A stretch of 64,000 nucleotides of DNA from an uncultured bacterium (GTDB lineage: Bacteria > Verrucomicrobiota > Kiritimatiellia > RFP12 > CAIWXQ01): the NCBI GenBank assembly GCA_903916675.1, contig CAIWXQ010000041.1:1-64000 (forward strand), in the 5' to 3' direction. This document shows, in pieces, positions 34,361 to 42,949 of this stretch (positions within the stretch are counted from its first letter, which is position 1; the number at the start of each line of letters is the position of its first letter). The notes beneath the pieces were generated by a model, which did not search any database, was not told the origin of the DNA, and saw only the letters and a program-made list of their open reading frames with translations. The position numbers were made by a program, and so were the translations under genes.

Positions 34361-36359
34361 GCGCACAGGCCTGTCGTTCAAGATTGGCTTTGGCTTCGCC
34401 ACGCTGATTGCTCTCATGCTGCTGCTGGGGGTTCTGGCAGTCATCGAACTGCGCGATGTCCGGACCTCTGCCCAGGATCTGACCGAGGAGTCGGTGCCGA
34501 CCGTGGTGGCTGCCAACAATATCGAGCGGCACTCGCTTCTGGCCATGTACGCCGACCAGCGGTTCCAGTTCACCGGCGATGTGCATCAGGCCGGGATGAC
34601 CCTTACCAATCTCGACCAGGCACACGTCGCGGCGGGAGAGACTGCCAGCGTGGCCACCCAGCACGGCTTGTCCAACATCGGCGACTTCGCCCGCAAGGCG
34701 GACGGCTTGATCCTGAGCTATCAGGACGTCATGCGCCGTGCCATCGTGCAAATGGAGACCATGCGCGACCTGCGCCGGCAGCTGGAGCAAAGCGAGGATC
34801 GATATCATAAATCCTGCCAAAATATCTATACGGCGGAAGCCCGCTATGCCGTGGAATACGTCAGCGCCCATCTGACGGCCAAGAGCAATGTGGCGGCGGG
34901 AGCGGAATCGCCGATCGAAGTGGTCCGCGACCACTTTCGGGAGAACGCCCTGTACCGTGACCTGATCGACGAGGGTCACGAGGTCATGATCGCCATGCAG
35001 GTGGCCGAGCAGCAGCGCGACCCTGCGGCGGCGGAGGAAGCCCTGACGCGATTTGTGATGATCCAGTCCAAGATTGCCGAGTTGCGCAAGACGCTCGACG
35101 AGGAAAACAAGGTGGCCTTTGAGGAGATGGCCAGATCGATCACCCAGTTCCAGTCGGCCTATCAGGGGATGATCCTTGGCCTGAAGACAATGAAGGCGCT
35201 GCGTGCCGAGGGCGAGAACTCCGCCACGCAGGTTCTCAACCAGGCGGAGACCACGGTCAACGCCGGAATTTCGCAGGCGCGTGCCATCTCGAAGACGACC
35301 ATCGAGACCGTGGGCCACGCCTTCCTGATCCTCGCGGGCGGTGTTGTTCTGGCGATCATTCTGGGGATCGTATTTGCGGTGATGCTGACGCGCGCCATTG
35401 CCCGCCCGCTCAGCCGCGTGATCGCCAACCTCACGGCCGGCGCGGAGCAGGTGGCCAGCGCCTCCAATCAGGTGGCCAGCGCCAGCCAGCAGATGGCGCA
35501 GGGGTCCAGCGAGCAGGCCTCCAGCCTGGAGGAGACCTCCTCCTCGCTCGAGGAGATGGCCTCCATGACCCGTCAGAACGCCGACAATGCGGTCAAGACC
35601 GACCGCCTGATGAGCGAAACCAAGACGATCGTCGCGAACGGCGTGGACTCCATGCGCAACATGTCCACGGCCATCGACAGCATCCGCCAGTCGTCGCAGC
35701 AGACCGCGCGGATCATCAAGACCATCGACGAGATCGCCTTCCAGACCAACCTGCTGGCGCTGAACGCGGCGGTCGAGGCTGCGCGCGCCGGCGAAGCTGG
35801 CAAGGGGTTTGCCGTGGTGGCCGAGGAAGTCCGCAACCTGGCGCGGCGCAGCGCCGAGGCGGCCCGCAATACGGCGGACCTGATCGAGGGGGCGCAGAAG
35901 AACGCCGAGACCGGCGTGCAGGCCACAACCCGCGTGGCCGAAGCCCTGACCAACATCCAGGGGAGCGCGCTGCAGGTGGCCACGCTGGTGGCGGAGATCA
36001 GCGCGGCCTCGCGCCAGCAGGCGCAGGGGATCGATCAGGTGAACGTGGCTGTGGGTGAAATGGACAAGGTCATCCAGCAGAATGCCGCCAATTCCGAGGA
36101 ATCCGCCAGCGCGGCGGAGGAGCTCTCCTCTCAGGCGCAGGAGCTGTACGCACTCGTGGCGGAACTAACGGCGCTGGTCAGCGGCGTTTCCGGCGCGGCG
36201 GTCCGCAGCCTGCCGACGATGCCTCGCCGCCATACCGGCGGCGGCCTTGCGGCGGAAGGTCACGGACATCGTCAACTGGTCCATCATCCGCCGGTGCGGA
36301 GAGTCGAGAAGCCCGAGAAGGTGATTCCACTGGACAGCAAGGAGCTGGAGCAGTTTTGA
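34353..36359 (+). CDS. methyl-accepting chemotaxis protein
   Basis: A 668-aa transmembrane receptor. TM1 is about residues 10-32 and TM2 about 330-350, enclosing a periplasmic helical sensor of about 290 residues (four-helix-bundle type). A short HAMP-like region follows, then the signalling hairpin with [24 protein letters not shown] spread around the tip. Two clusters of Glu/Gln/Ser/Ala heptads give methylation sites. The tail ends in ELEQF, resembling a C-terminal pentapeptide tether for CheR/CheB, though its aromatic Trp is Leu. Ligand unknown. Confidence 0.93.
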   Translation: MNKRTGLSFKIGFGFATLIALMLLLGVLAVIELRDVRTSAQDLTEESVPTVVAANNIERHSLLAMYADQRFQFTGDVHQAGMTLTNLDQAHVAAGETASVATQHGLSNIGDFARKADGLILSYQDVMRRAIVQMETMRDLRRQLEQSEDRYHKSCQNIYTAEARYAVEYVSAHLTAKSNVAAGAESPIEVVRDHFRENALYRDLIDEGHEVMIAMQVAEQQRDPAAAEEALTRFVMIQSKIAELRKTLDEENKVAFEEMARSITQFQSAYQGMILGLKTMKALRAEGENSATQVLNQAETTVNAGISQARAISKTTIETVGHAFLILAGGVVLAIILGIVFAVMLTRAIARPLSRVIANLTAGAEQVASASNQVASASQQMAQGSSEQASSLEETSSSLEEMASMTRQNADNAVKTDRLMSETKTIVANGVDSMRNMSTAIDSIRQSSQQTARIIKTIDEIAFQTNLLALNAAVEAARAGEAGKGFAVVAEEVRNLARRSAEAARNTADLIEGAQKNAETGVQATTRVAEALTNIQGSALQVATLVAEISAASRQQAQGIDQVNVAVGEMDKVIQQNAANSEESASAAEELSSQAQELYALVAELTALVSGVSGAAVRSLPTMPRRHTGGGLAAEGHGHRQLVHHPPVRRVEKPEKVIPLDSKELEQF

Positions 36360-36411
36360 TAATGTCGGCGCGTTCCGTCGCACGTGATGCACCAACAGAC
36401 CCTAGGCGCAG

Positions 36412-37227
36412 ATGGATACATTGGACACCGAAATGGATCAGCAGACGTTCCGCCGCATCGCGGCGGTCGTCTACCGGCAGGCCGGGATCGCGCTGGGCGA
36501 GCGCAAGGAGGCGCTCGTAGCCGCGCGGATCGGCAAGCGCATGCGCCAGCTCGGCATCGCGAACTACGGCGACTATCTGCGCCTGGTGGAGAAGTCGACG
36601 GCGGACGGCGAGGCGGTGAACATGATCAACGCCATCGCCACGAACGTCACCAGCTTCTTCCGCGAGCAGCCGCACTTCGACCGGCTGGCCGCCTGGCTGA
36701 CGCGCTGGCGGGACGATGGCCAGAGACGCTTCCGGATCTGGTCTGCGGCGGCCGCCAGCGGCGAGGAACCCTACTCCCTGGGGATCGTGGCGCGCGAGCT
36801 GCTGCCGTCGGATGCGGACGTGCGTATCCTGGCGACGGACATCTCCACCCGCGCACTGGAGGCGGCGCTGGCGGGCGAATACGAGCGGGACGACGTCGAT
36901 CCGGTGCCTGCCGCGTGGCTGCGTCGGTATTTTCGGTCAGAGGGCGGCGGCGAGCGCTGGCGCGTGGGGCAGTCTCTTCAGTCGCTGGTGACGTTTGCGC
37001 GGCTTAATCTGGCGCAGCCGCCGTATCCGATGCACGGGCCGTTCGACGTGATCTTCTGCCGGAACGTGATGATCTATTTTGACGACGCCGTTCGCATCCG
37101 GCTGCTGGAGGAGTGTTGGCGGCTGCTGCGGTCTGGTGGATACCTGGTGGTGGGGCATTCCGAAAGCCTGACCGGCATGCTCAGCCGGTTTCGGCCGGTC
37201 GAGCCGTCGATCTATTGGAAACCGTGA
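36412..37227 (+). CDS. cheR: chemotaxis methyltransferase CheR
   Basis: A 271-aa SAM-dependent glutamate methyltransferase for the receptor. N-terminal helical domain about 1-85 (TNVTSFFREQPHF), catalytic domain with IWSAAAASGEEPYSLG, ILATDIS, and FDVIFCRNVMIYFDD. The usual CSTGEEPYS reads SAAAASGEEPYS here. An alternative start eight codons in (MDQQTF) is possible. Confidence 0.93.
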   Translation: MDTLDTEMDQQTFRRIAAVVYRQAGIALGERKEALVAARIGKRMRQLGIANYGDYLRLVEKSTADGEAVNMINAIATNVTSFFREQPHFDRLAAWLTRWRDDGQRRFRIWSAAAASGEEPYSLGIVARELLPSDADVRILATDISTRALEAALAGEYERDDVDPVPAAWLRRYFRSEGGGERWRVGQSLQSLVTFARLNLAQPPYPMHGPFDVIFCRNVMIYFDDAVRIRLLEECWRLLRSGGYLVVGHSESLTGMLSRFRPVEPSIYWKP

Positions 37228-37248
37228 TAGGAACGATGCAAAGCGGAC

Positions 37249-37731
37249 ATGTCTAAATCGGTCATAGTGGATATCGGCGGCATGGCTGTCTCGGAGTCGC
37301 CGGACGAGGTGCTGGTGACATACTCGCTGGGATCCTGTCTCGGCGTGACTTTCTATGACACGGCGCTGCGCATCGGCGGTATGGCGCACCTGATGCTGCC
37401 GCTGTCGCCCATCGATCCGCAGAAGGCCGTGGAGCGTCCGTTCATGTTCGTGGATGTCGGCGTGCCGCGCCTGCTGGCGGACCTGTTCGCCCGCGGCTGC
37501 CGCAAGCGCGACCTGGTCGTGCGCGTGGTCGGCGGTGCGCAGGTGATGAGCGACAGCAATCTTTTCCGCATCGGCGAGCGCAACGTAGCTGTGTTTCGCA
37601 AGATCATGTGGAAAAACGGCTTGCTGATCCAGGCGCAGGAGACCGGCGGGTCGATCTCGCGCACGCTGCGCCTGGAGATCGCGACGGGGCGGCTGGTGGT
37701 GCGCAGCCAGGGCGTGGAGAAGGAACTGTGA
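37249..37731 (+). CDS. cheD: chemoreceptor glutamine deamidase CheD
   Basis: A 160-aa CheD. The catalytic triad is in place: Thr24 and Cys30 in TYSLGSCLGV and His47 in GGMAHLMLP, with the same spacing as T. maritima Thr21-Cys27-His44. It deamidates receptor glutamines to create methylation sites; in many systems its activity is tuned by CheC. No CheC is present here, but a CheX-like gene lies two positions downstream. Confidence 0.93.
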   Translation: MSKSVIVDIGGMAVSESPDEVLVTYSLGSCLGVTFYDTALRIGGMAHLMLPLSPIDPQKAVERPFMFVDVGVPRLLADLFARGCRKRDLVVRVVGGAQVMSDSNLFRIGERNVAVFRKIMWKNGLLIQAQETGGSISRTLRLEIATGRLVVRSQGVEKEL

Positions 37732-37757
37732 CGCGTACGGAGCGGGGGACCCAACCG

Positions 37758-38141
37758 ATGGCCTTCAACATTCTGGTGGTGGACGATTCGCTGACGGCGC
37801 GCACCTTCGTGGCGCGCACGCTGGAACTGGCCGGCGTGCCGGTCAACCAGCTCTACCAGGCTCGCAACGGTCAGGAAGCGCTGGATGTCCTGGCGCGGGA
37901 ATGGGTCGACCTCGTCTTCGCTGACATCAATATGCCGGTGATGAACGGCGTGGAGATGATCCGCCGCATGCGCGCCGACGAGCTGCTGCGCTCCGTGCCC
38001 GTGATCGTGATTACAACGGACCGCAGCGACGGCCGCATGGCCGAGTTGCGCGCGGCGGGGATCCAGTCGTATCTGACCAAGCCGCTGACGCCGGAGGATC
38101 TCAAGCGCGCGGTGGACCAACTGCTGCCGGTGCGCGGCTGA
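37758..38141 (+). CDS. cheY: CheY-like response regulator
   Basis: A 127-aa single receiver. Acidic pocket Asp9-Asp10, phosphoacceptor Asp56 (FADINMP), Thr in ITTD and Lys in LTKPLTP are intact. The start at 37758 (MAFNILVVDDS) is chosen over an upstream frame that overlaps cheD. Operon position makes it the output or phosphate sink of CheA. Confidence 0.92.
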   Translation: MAFNILVVDDSLTARTFVARTLELAGVPVNQLYQARNGQEALDVLAREWVDLVFADINMPVMNGVEMIRRMRADELLRSVPVIVITTDRSDGRMAELRAAGIQSYLTKPLTPEDLKRAVDQLLPVRG

Positions 38142-38151
38142 AGGAGGGGTG

Positions 38152-38604
38152 ATGAACGTGGAGAACACAGACATCTTGCAGAGCGCCGCGATCGAGGCGC
38201 TGGAGCGCTTTGCCTTCCTGCTGGCCGACCCGATGGAACAGTCGGCGCTGACCGCCAGTGCAGATGGGTTCTGGCAGGCGCAGGTTGCCTTCCGCGGTCC
38301 CCGGCAGGGCGCGCTGGTGCTGATCGCCACGCCGCTTCTGGCGCGACAGCTTGCCGCCAACCTCTACGGAACCGAGGGGAGCGCCATCACGCCCGAACAG
38401 GCCGAGGATGCGCTCAAGGAACTGCTGAACGTCATCTGCGGCGACTACCTGCACCGGATGGACGGCAGTGCGTCGATTTACGACCTATCCGCCCCCGCAT
38501 TGACCACGGTCTCCGGCGAAAAGGTCCAGGCGTGGCTGGCGCGGCACGGGCATGTCTTTCTGGCCGTCGAGGGGCATCCGATGATTCTGTCAGGCGGGGA
38601 TTGA
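38152..38604 (+). CDS. CheX-like chemotaxis phosphatase family protein
   Basis: A 150-aa protein with a CheX/CheC-type pattern, notably the helix ALKELLNVICGDYLHRM in place of the ExxN phosphatase helix. AAGGAGG sits four bases before ATG 38152; a GTG at 38149 is too close to it. CheX dephosphorylates CheY-P. The Glu and Asn of the helix are present (KELLN), but homology is distant. Confidence 0.65.
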   Translation: MNVENTDILQSAAIEALERFAFLLADPMEQSALTASADGFWQAQVAFRGPRQGALVLIATPLLARQLAANLYGTEGSAITPEQAEDALKELLNVICGDYLHRMDGSASIYDLSAPALTTVSGEKVQAWLARHGHVFLAVEGHPMILSGGD

Positions 38605-38610
38605 GCTGTC

Positions 38611-39642
38611 ATGAAGCGGATACGGGTTCTGATCGTGGACGACTCGGCGGTGGTGCGCGAGGTGCTGGCTGGCGCGCTCGACGCCGACCCGCGCTTTCAG
38701 GCGGTCGGCACGGCGCCGGACGCCTACACGGCGCGCAACAAGATCCTCAAGCTCGACCCGGATGTCGTGCTGCTCGACATCGAGATGCCGCGCATGGACG
38801 GCCTGACCTTCCTGCGCAAGCTGATGCGCTACCGGCCGATCCCAGTGATCATCGTCTCATCGCTCACGCCGCCCGGCGGGCAGGTGGCGCTGGACGCCGT
38901 GAATGCCGGCGCCTTGGATGTGGTCTGTAAGCCGGGCCCCGGCCTGCCGCTGCAGGAAATGATGGAGGTGCTCAAGGAGAAGATCGCAGCTGTGGCGGCG
39001 GCCAGTTTCGTTGCCCGCCCGGCGGAGACCGGGGCTCTCTCCGACACTACGGCGCTCGCCCTGCCTTCGGCTGCGCGCCGCATCGTGGCTATTGGCGCCT
39101 CCACGGGGGGCACGCAGGCGATTGAGTTGATCCTCCGGCGCTTCCCGGCCGATTGCCCGGCCACGCTGATTGTGCAGCACATGCCCGTCCATTTCACGGC
39201 CTCCTTCGCGAATCGGCTGGACGATCTCTGTGCGGCGGAAGTCCGCGAATCGGCCGACAATGACGAGGCCCGCCCCGGCCTCGTGCTGATTGCCCCGGGC
39301 AATCGCCACATGCTCCTGCGCGTCCGGGACGGCGCGTTGCGGGTGCAGATCAAGGACGGCCCGATGATCTACCACCAGCGCCCCAGCATCGAGGTGCTGT
39401 TCCAGTCCATTGTCCGTTGCGACGGTGTGCAGGTCGTCGCGGCGATCCTGACCGGCATGGGGCGGGACGGCGCCAGCGGCCTCCTGGCGCTGCGCCGCAG
39501 CGGCGCCTACACCCTTGCGCAGGACCAGGCCAGCTCCGTGGTGTACGGCATGCCGGCCGAGGCCGTGCGGCTGGGCGCAGCGTGCGAGGTGGCTTCGCTG
39601 GACCGCATGGCCGGACTGCTCCTGACCCATGCCTGCCAATGA
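38611..39642 (+). CDS. cheB: protein-glutamate methylesterase CheB
   Basis: A 343-aa response regulator with methylesterase output. Receiver: Asp56 in LLDIEMPRMDG. Catalytic triad Ser164 (GASTGG), His190 (QHMP) and Asp286 (TGMGRDGA), identical in position to the Salmonella enzyme. With CheR and CheD it completes a methylation-adaptation set. Confidence 0.95.
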   Translation: MKRIRVLIVDDSAVVREVLAGALDADPRFQAVGTAPDAYTARNKILKLDPDVVLLDIEMPRMDGLTFLRKLMRYRPIPVIIVSSLTPPGGQVALDAVNAGALDVVCKPGPGLPLQEMMEVLKEKIAAVAAASFVARPAETGALSDTTALALPSAARRIVAIGASTGGTQAIELILRRFPADCPATLIVQHMPVHFTASFANRLDDLCAAEVRESADNDEARPGLVLIAPGNRHMLLRVRDGALRVQIKDGPMIYHQRPSIEVLFQSIVRCDGVQVVAAILTGMGRDGASGLLALRRSGAYTLAQDQASSVVYGMPAEAVRLGAACEVASLDRMAGLLLTHACQ

Positions 39643-39664
39643 TCGACGGGAAATCGGAGACGCC

Positions 39665-41620
39665 ATGGACAACCAAACAGAACGCCTGACAATCCTGGTG
39701 GCGGACGACAACCGCTTCGGCCGGCGCACCATCTGCCAGCTCCTGATAGATGCGGGATTCCAGACCGCGGAGGCGGCTTCTGGCGCGGAAGCCATCAAGA
39801 TTCTCAACGCGCGCGACGACATCCGCCTCCTGACGCTGGACGTGGAGATGCCGGAGATGGACGGTTTTGCCACGCTGGCCGAGCTTCGCGCGCCGCGGCA
39901 GGCGGGCGCGACACGGACCGGCGAACTGCCGGTGATTCTGGTGACAGCCCACGACACCTACCAGAACCGCTGCCGGGGATTTGAGCTCGGCGCCACGGAT
40001 TTTGTCACCAAGGAGAAAGTCTCCGAGCAGTTGGTGCTCACGGCCCGTGCGATCCTGACGCCCCGCACGATGTTTGGCGAGCTGACCGTGCTCGTAGCGG
40101 AGGATAGCCTCACGGCACGGCACGCCATTGTCTCCAGCGTCCGTCAGCTCGGCGTGCGCGTGTTTGCGGTCCCGGACGGACAGGAGGCCTTCGAGATCCT
40201 GCGCGCCGGCTCGCCGGCTGTGGACCTGGTCCTGACGGACATGCACATGCCGCGCATGAACGGCGCGGACCTCTGCCGGCGCGCGCGCTTCGAGCTGGGG
40301 ATGAAGGAGTTGCCGATCATCGTGCTCAGCGGCACCACCGAGCATGAGGCCAAGCTCTCCCTCTTCCAGGCTGGCGCCACCGACTATCTCGAAAAACCGT
40401 TCCTCAAGGAGGAGCTTGCTGCGCGGTTGCACGTGCACCTGCTGCGGCTGTTGCAGGGCCGGCAGATCTACGCCAACCTCCAGAAGCTCCGCGAGTTGGA
40501 CAAGCTCAAGGACCAGTTCCTGGCGGTCTGCTCACACGACCTGCGCTCGCCGCTGACCGGCATCCTCGGTTATGCCGAACTGCTTGCGGGTGATGCGAAG
40601 CTGTCCATTGAGCAACGCGACATGGCTCGCGAGATCCGCCTGTCGGGCGAATTCCTGCTCGAACTGATCAACGACCTGCTCGATCTCAGTCGCGTGCAGG
40701 CGCAGAAGGAGAGCCTCTCTCTGGAGACACTCGACCCGGCGGAAATCCTGCGGCAGATCGCCGGCAATTTTCGCCCCGTGGCCGCCGGCAAGGGGGTCGC
40801 TCTCAAACTGGCGGTAGAGACGCCTTCCGGCATACAGGTGCAGGCCAACCGCCGCGCGCTGCCGCGGATCTTCGCCAACCTGCTTTCGAATGCCATCAAG
40901 TTCACGCCCGCCGGCGGGCACGTTTCGCTGCGGATGTGTCCGGCGGCTGCTGGTCGCCAGGTGGCCATCTCCTTTGCCGACACCGGCATTGGCATCCCGG
41001 AGCGCATGATCGCACACCTCTTCTCGCGCTACTCCAAGACCTCACGCGACGGCACGGCGGGCGAGAAGGGGACCGGTATGGGGCTGATGATCACCCGCGA
41101 ACTGGTCGAGTCGCACGGTGGTCAATTAACCGTGCAGAGCCGGGAAGGAGAGGGGACCACCTTCACGGTGTTGCTGGAGGTTTGTGCCGCGTCTGCTGGC
41201 TCGGGCCAGTCCGCGCCAACCGCCAGTCGCCCGGCGGCACTGCGAATCCTGCTGGCCGAGGATCAGGCAGTGAACGCCAAGCTCATGCGCATCCTGCTCG
41301 AAAAGCGGGGGCATGTCTGCCGGGTGGCGGCCAACGGGCGCGAGGCGGTCGACCTGTGTTGCGCGCCGGGGCTGGAGAGATTCGACCTGGCGCTCATGGA
41401 CATCGAGATGCCCTTGCTGGATGGTCGCCAGGCGCTGGCGGCCATCCGTGCGCACGAAGGCCGTACAAACCGGCCGCGTCTGCCGGTCGTGGCGATCACC
41501 GCGCACGCCGGCGGGAAGGAACTGGCAGACCTGCGTGCCGCCGGCTTCGACGACGTGCTGCTCAAGCCGGTGGAGACCACCACGCTGGAGGAGATCCTGC
41601 GGCGATTCTCGGCCGGCTGA
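39665..41620 (+). CDS. hybrid histidine kinase (REC-REC-HisKA-HATPase-REC)
   Basis: A 651-aa soluble protein. Two N-terminal receivers (LLTLDVEMPEMDG; LVLTDMHMPRMNG), an H-box SHDLRSPLTGILGY, ATPase boxes (LLSNAIKF, DTGIGIP, EKGTGMGLM) and a C-terminal receiver (LALMDIEMPLLDG). Start MDNQTE at 39665; the frame is open to 39629. Last gene of the chemosensory operon, 22 bp after cheB. Three receivers on one kinase would let CheA output be integrated with another phosphorelay; that is inference. Confidence 0.88.
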   Translation: MDNQTERLTILVADDNRFGRRTICQLLIDAGFQTAEAASGAEAIKILNARDDIRLLTLDVEMPEMDGFATLAELRAPRQAGATRTGELPVILVTAHDTYQNRCRGFELGATDFVTKEKVSEQLVLTARAILTPRTMFGELTVLVAEDSLTARHAIVSSVRQLGVRVFAVPDGQEAFEILRAGSPAVDLVLTDMHMPRMNGADLCRRARFELGMKELPIIVLSGTTEHEAKLSLFQAGATDYLEKPFLKEELAARLHVHLLRLLQGRQIYANLQKLRELDKLKDQFLAVCSHDLRSPLTGILGYAELLAGDAKLSIEQRDMAREIRLSGEFLLELINDLLDLSRVQAQKESLSLETLDPAEILRQIAGNFRPVAAGKGVALKLAVETPSGIQVQANRRALPRIFANLLSNAIKFTPAGGHVSLRMCPAAAGRQVAISFADTGIGIPERMIAHLFSRYSKTSRDGTAGEKGTGMGLMITRELVESHGGQLTVQSREGEGTTFTVLLEVCAASAGSGQSAPTASRPAALRILLAEDQAVNAKLMRILLEKRGHVCRVAANGREAVDLCCAPGLERFDLALMDIEMPLLDGRQALAAIRAHEGRTNRPRLPVVAITAHAGGKELADLRAAGFDDVLLKPVETTTLEEILRRFSAG

Positions 41621-41639
41621 GACCGGCACAGGGCCGGTC
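41621..41639. terminator. hairpin between convergent genes
   Basis: GACCGGC and GCCGGTC pair around ACAGG directly after the kinase stop, reaching the stop of the convergent EF-hand gene. No T-run follows, so termination is uncertain. Confidence 0.35.
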
Positions 41640-42138
41640 AATTGGCCCGCGTGCTGCCACTGGACTGCCCAACGTCTTGCCGCTGCTGATGCCGCGCCCG
41701 GCGCGCTTCAATCATCTGTGCCAGTTCGGCCTGTGTCAGCCCCTTGCCATCGGCGGAGAATCTCTTGATCTGCCGCTGCGCCACCAGTTCGGCCGGCGGT
41801 GGCGTGCGATGGTGCGACGCGGCTGCTGCGGGGGCGCCGGCGGAGGCTGTTGCATTGCTGGAAACGCCGTCGTTGTGCCCGTGAAGACGATGAGCCCGCA
41901 GGAATTCGATCGCCTGCGTCAATTCCGCCTGATCCAGTTCGCCGTCCTTGTTCGCGTCGAATTTCTCCAGCAGCCGCTGCGCCAGTTGCGACGGATCGAG
42001 GTCGCGGTGCGGGTGCTTTGCGCCGGGAGCGCCGGTGTTGCCGACTCCGGCGGAAGAGGGCGGCTGCTGTGCGATGGCTGTCAGGCCGATGGCCAGCAGG
42101 CTGATGGTCAGGCAGGTTGCGGCTGTTCGTGCGTGCAT
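41638..42138 (-). CDS. exported EF-hand protein (copy 1)
   Basis: A 166-aa protein with a signal peptide (hydrophobic core LTISLLAIGLTAIA, cleavage near AQQ). One canonical EF-hand, FDANKDGELDQAEL (about 60-75), and a degenerate second loop, FSADGKGLTQAELAQ. The linker is rich in Ala, His and Pro. The start at 42138 (MHARTAAT) begins the signal peptide. It is paralogous to the next gene. Role unknown, presumably calcium-dependent in the envelope. Confidence 0.8.
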   Translation of the reverse strand: MHARTAATCLTISLLAIGLTAIAQQPPSSAGVGNTGAPGAKHPHRDLDPSQLAQRLLEKFDANKDGELDQAELTQAIEFLRAHRLHGHNDGVSSNATASAGAPAAAASHHRTPPPAELVAQRQIKRFSADGKGLTQAELAQMIEARRARHQQRQDVGQSSGSTRAN

Positions 42139-42221
42139 TGGTTTCCCCAGCAAAATTCGACGTGCAAGAGGCGTGCGGTTGCAGCAGAAAACGGTTGCGG
42201 CGCAGGTTAATTGTGGCAGAA

Positions 42222-42256
42222 ACAAATAAGGCGGCGGATGCCCGGCACCCGCCGCC
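42222..42256 (-). terminator. terminator after EF-hand copy 2
   Basis: On the minus strand GGCGGCGG (42256-42249) pairs with CCGCCGCC (42237-42230), followed by TTATTTGTTT. It lies 26 bp beyond the stop of EF-hand copy 2. Confidence 0.75.
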
Positions 42257-42281
42257 ACGGACGCTCTCCGCCGTGCGAAGA

Positions 42282-42803
42282 TCAGTTGGCAGGGGCGGGC
42301 GACGGCGTGCCACTGGCTGGGCCGCCTCCCTTGCGCTCCTCGTGGTTCTCGCGGCGCTCCTCGAGCGCCTTGGCCAGCTCGGCCACGGTCAGCCCCTTGC
42401 CGTCAGCGGCGCACTTCGCAATCATCTGCTGCGCGACCTGCGCAGCCGGCGGCGGTGCATGGCGCGGCGGCGCACCAGTCGCCTCGCCGGAAGACGCCCG
42501 GCCCACGGCGTTGCTGGCTACGCCACCAGCGCCACCACGCCCTTCGCGGCGATGCTCGCGCAGGAACTCGAGCGCCTGCGTCAGCTCCGCCACATCGAGC
42601 TTGCTGTCCTTGTTTGCGTCGAACTTCTCCATCAGGCGCTGCGCGTGTTGCTCGGGGTTGGCGGGTGGGTGCGGGCGCTGGGCAGCGGGCGCGCCGCCGC
42701 CGGTGTTCCCGGTGCCGGGGGCAGGGGGCTGTTGTGCATTGGCAGTTAGACCGACGGCCAGCGCGCCGATCGCCAGCCAGGCTACGGTTGTGCGTGTTTT
42801 CAT
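42282..42803 (-). CDS. exported EF-hand protein (copy 2)
   Basis: A 173-aa paralog of the downstream gene with the same architecture: signal peptide (TVAWLAIGALAVGLTANAQQ), first EF-hand FDANKDSKLDVAEL, degenerate second loop CAADGKGLTVAELAK, and a Pro/Gly-rich tail. In the first loop the usual Gly at position 6 is Ser, which may lower calcium affinity. The two genes arose by tandem duplication. Confidence 0.8.
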   Translation of the reverse strand: MKTRTTVAWLAIGALAVGLTANAQQPPAPGTGNTGGGAPAAQRPHPPANPEQHAQRLMEKFDANKDSKLDVAELTQALEFLREHRREGRGGAGGVASNAVGRASSGEATGAPPRHAPPPAAQVAQQMIAKCAADGKGLTVAELAKALEERRENHEERKGGGPASGTPSPAPAN

Positions 42804-42890
42804 GAGACAATCTCCTGTTGGCGTGCCCGGCATGGGCACGTGTGATTTCTATGTCAGAGAACGCCGGAGGCGCGGATTTATTGTGCCCGG

Positions 42891-42930
42891 AAAAGAAAAG
42901 GGGCGGTAGGCGCATGACGCCCGCCGCCCC
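42891..42930 (-). terminator. rho-independent terminator after glutamine synthetase
   Basis: On the minus strand GGGGCGG (42930-42924) pairs with CCGCCCC (42906-42900), followed by TTTTCTTTT. Confidence 0.8.
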
Positions 42931-42949
42931 GTACGGCCCATCCGTGGGG

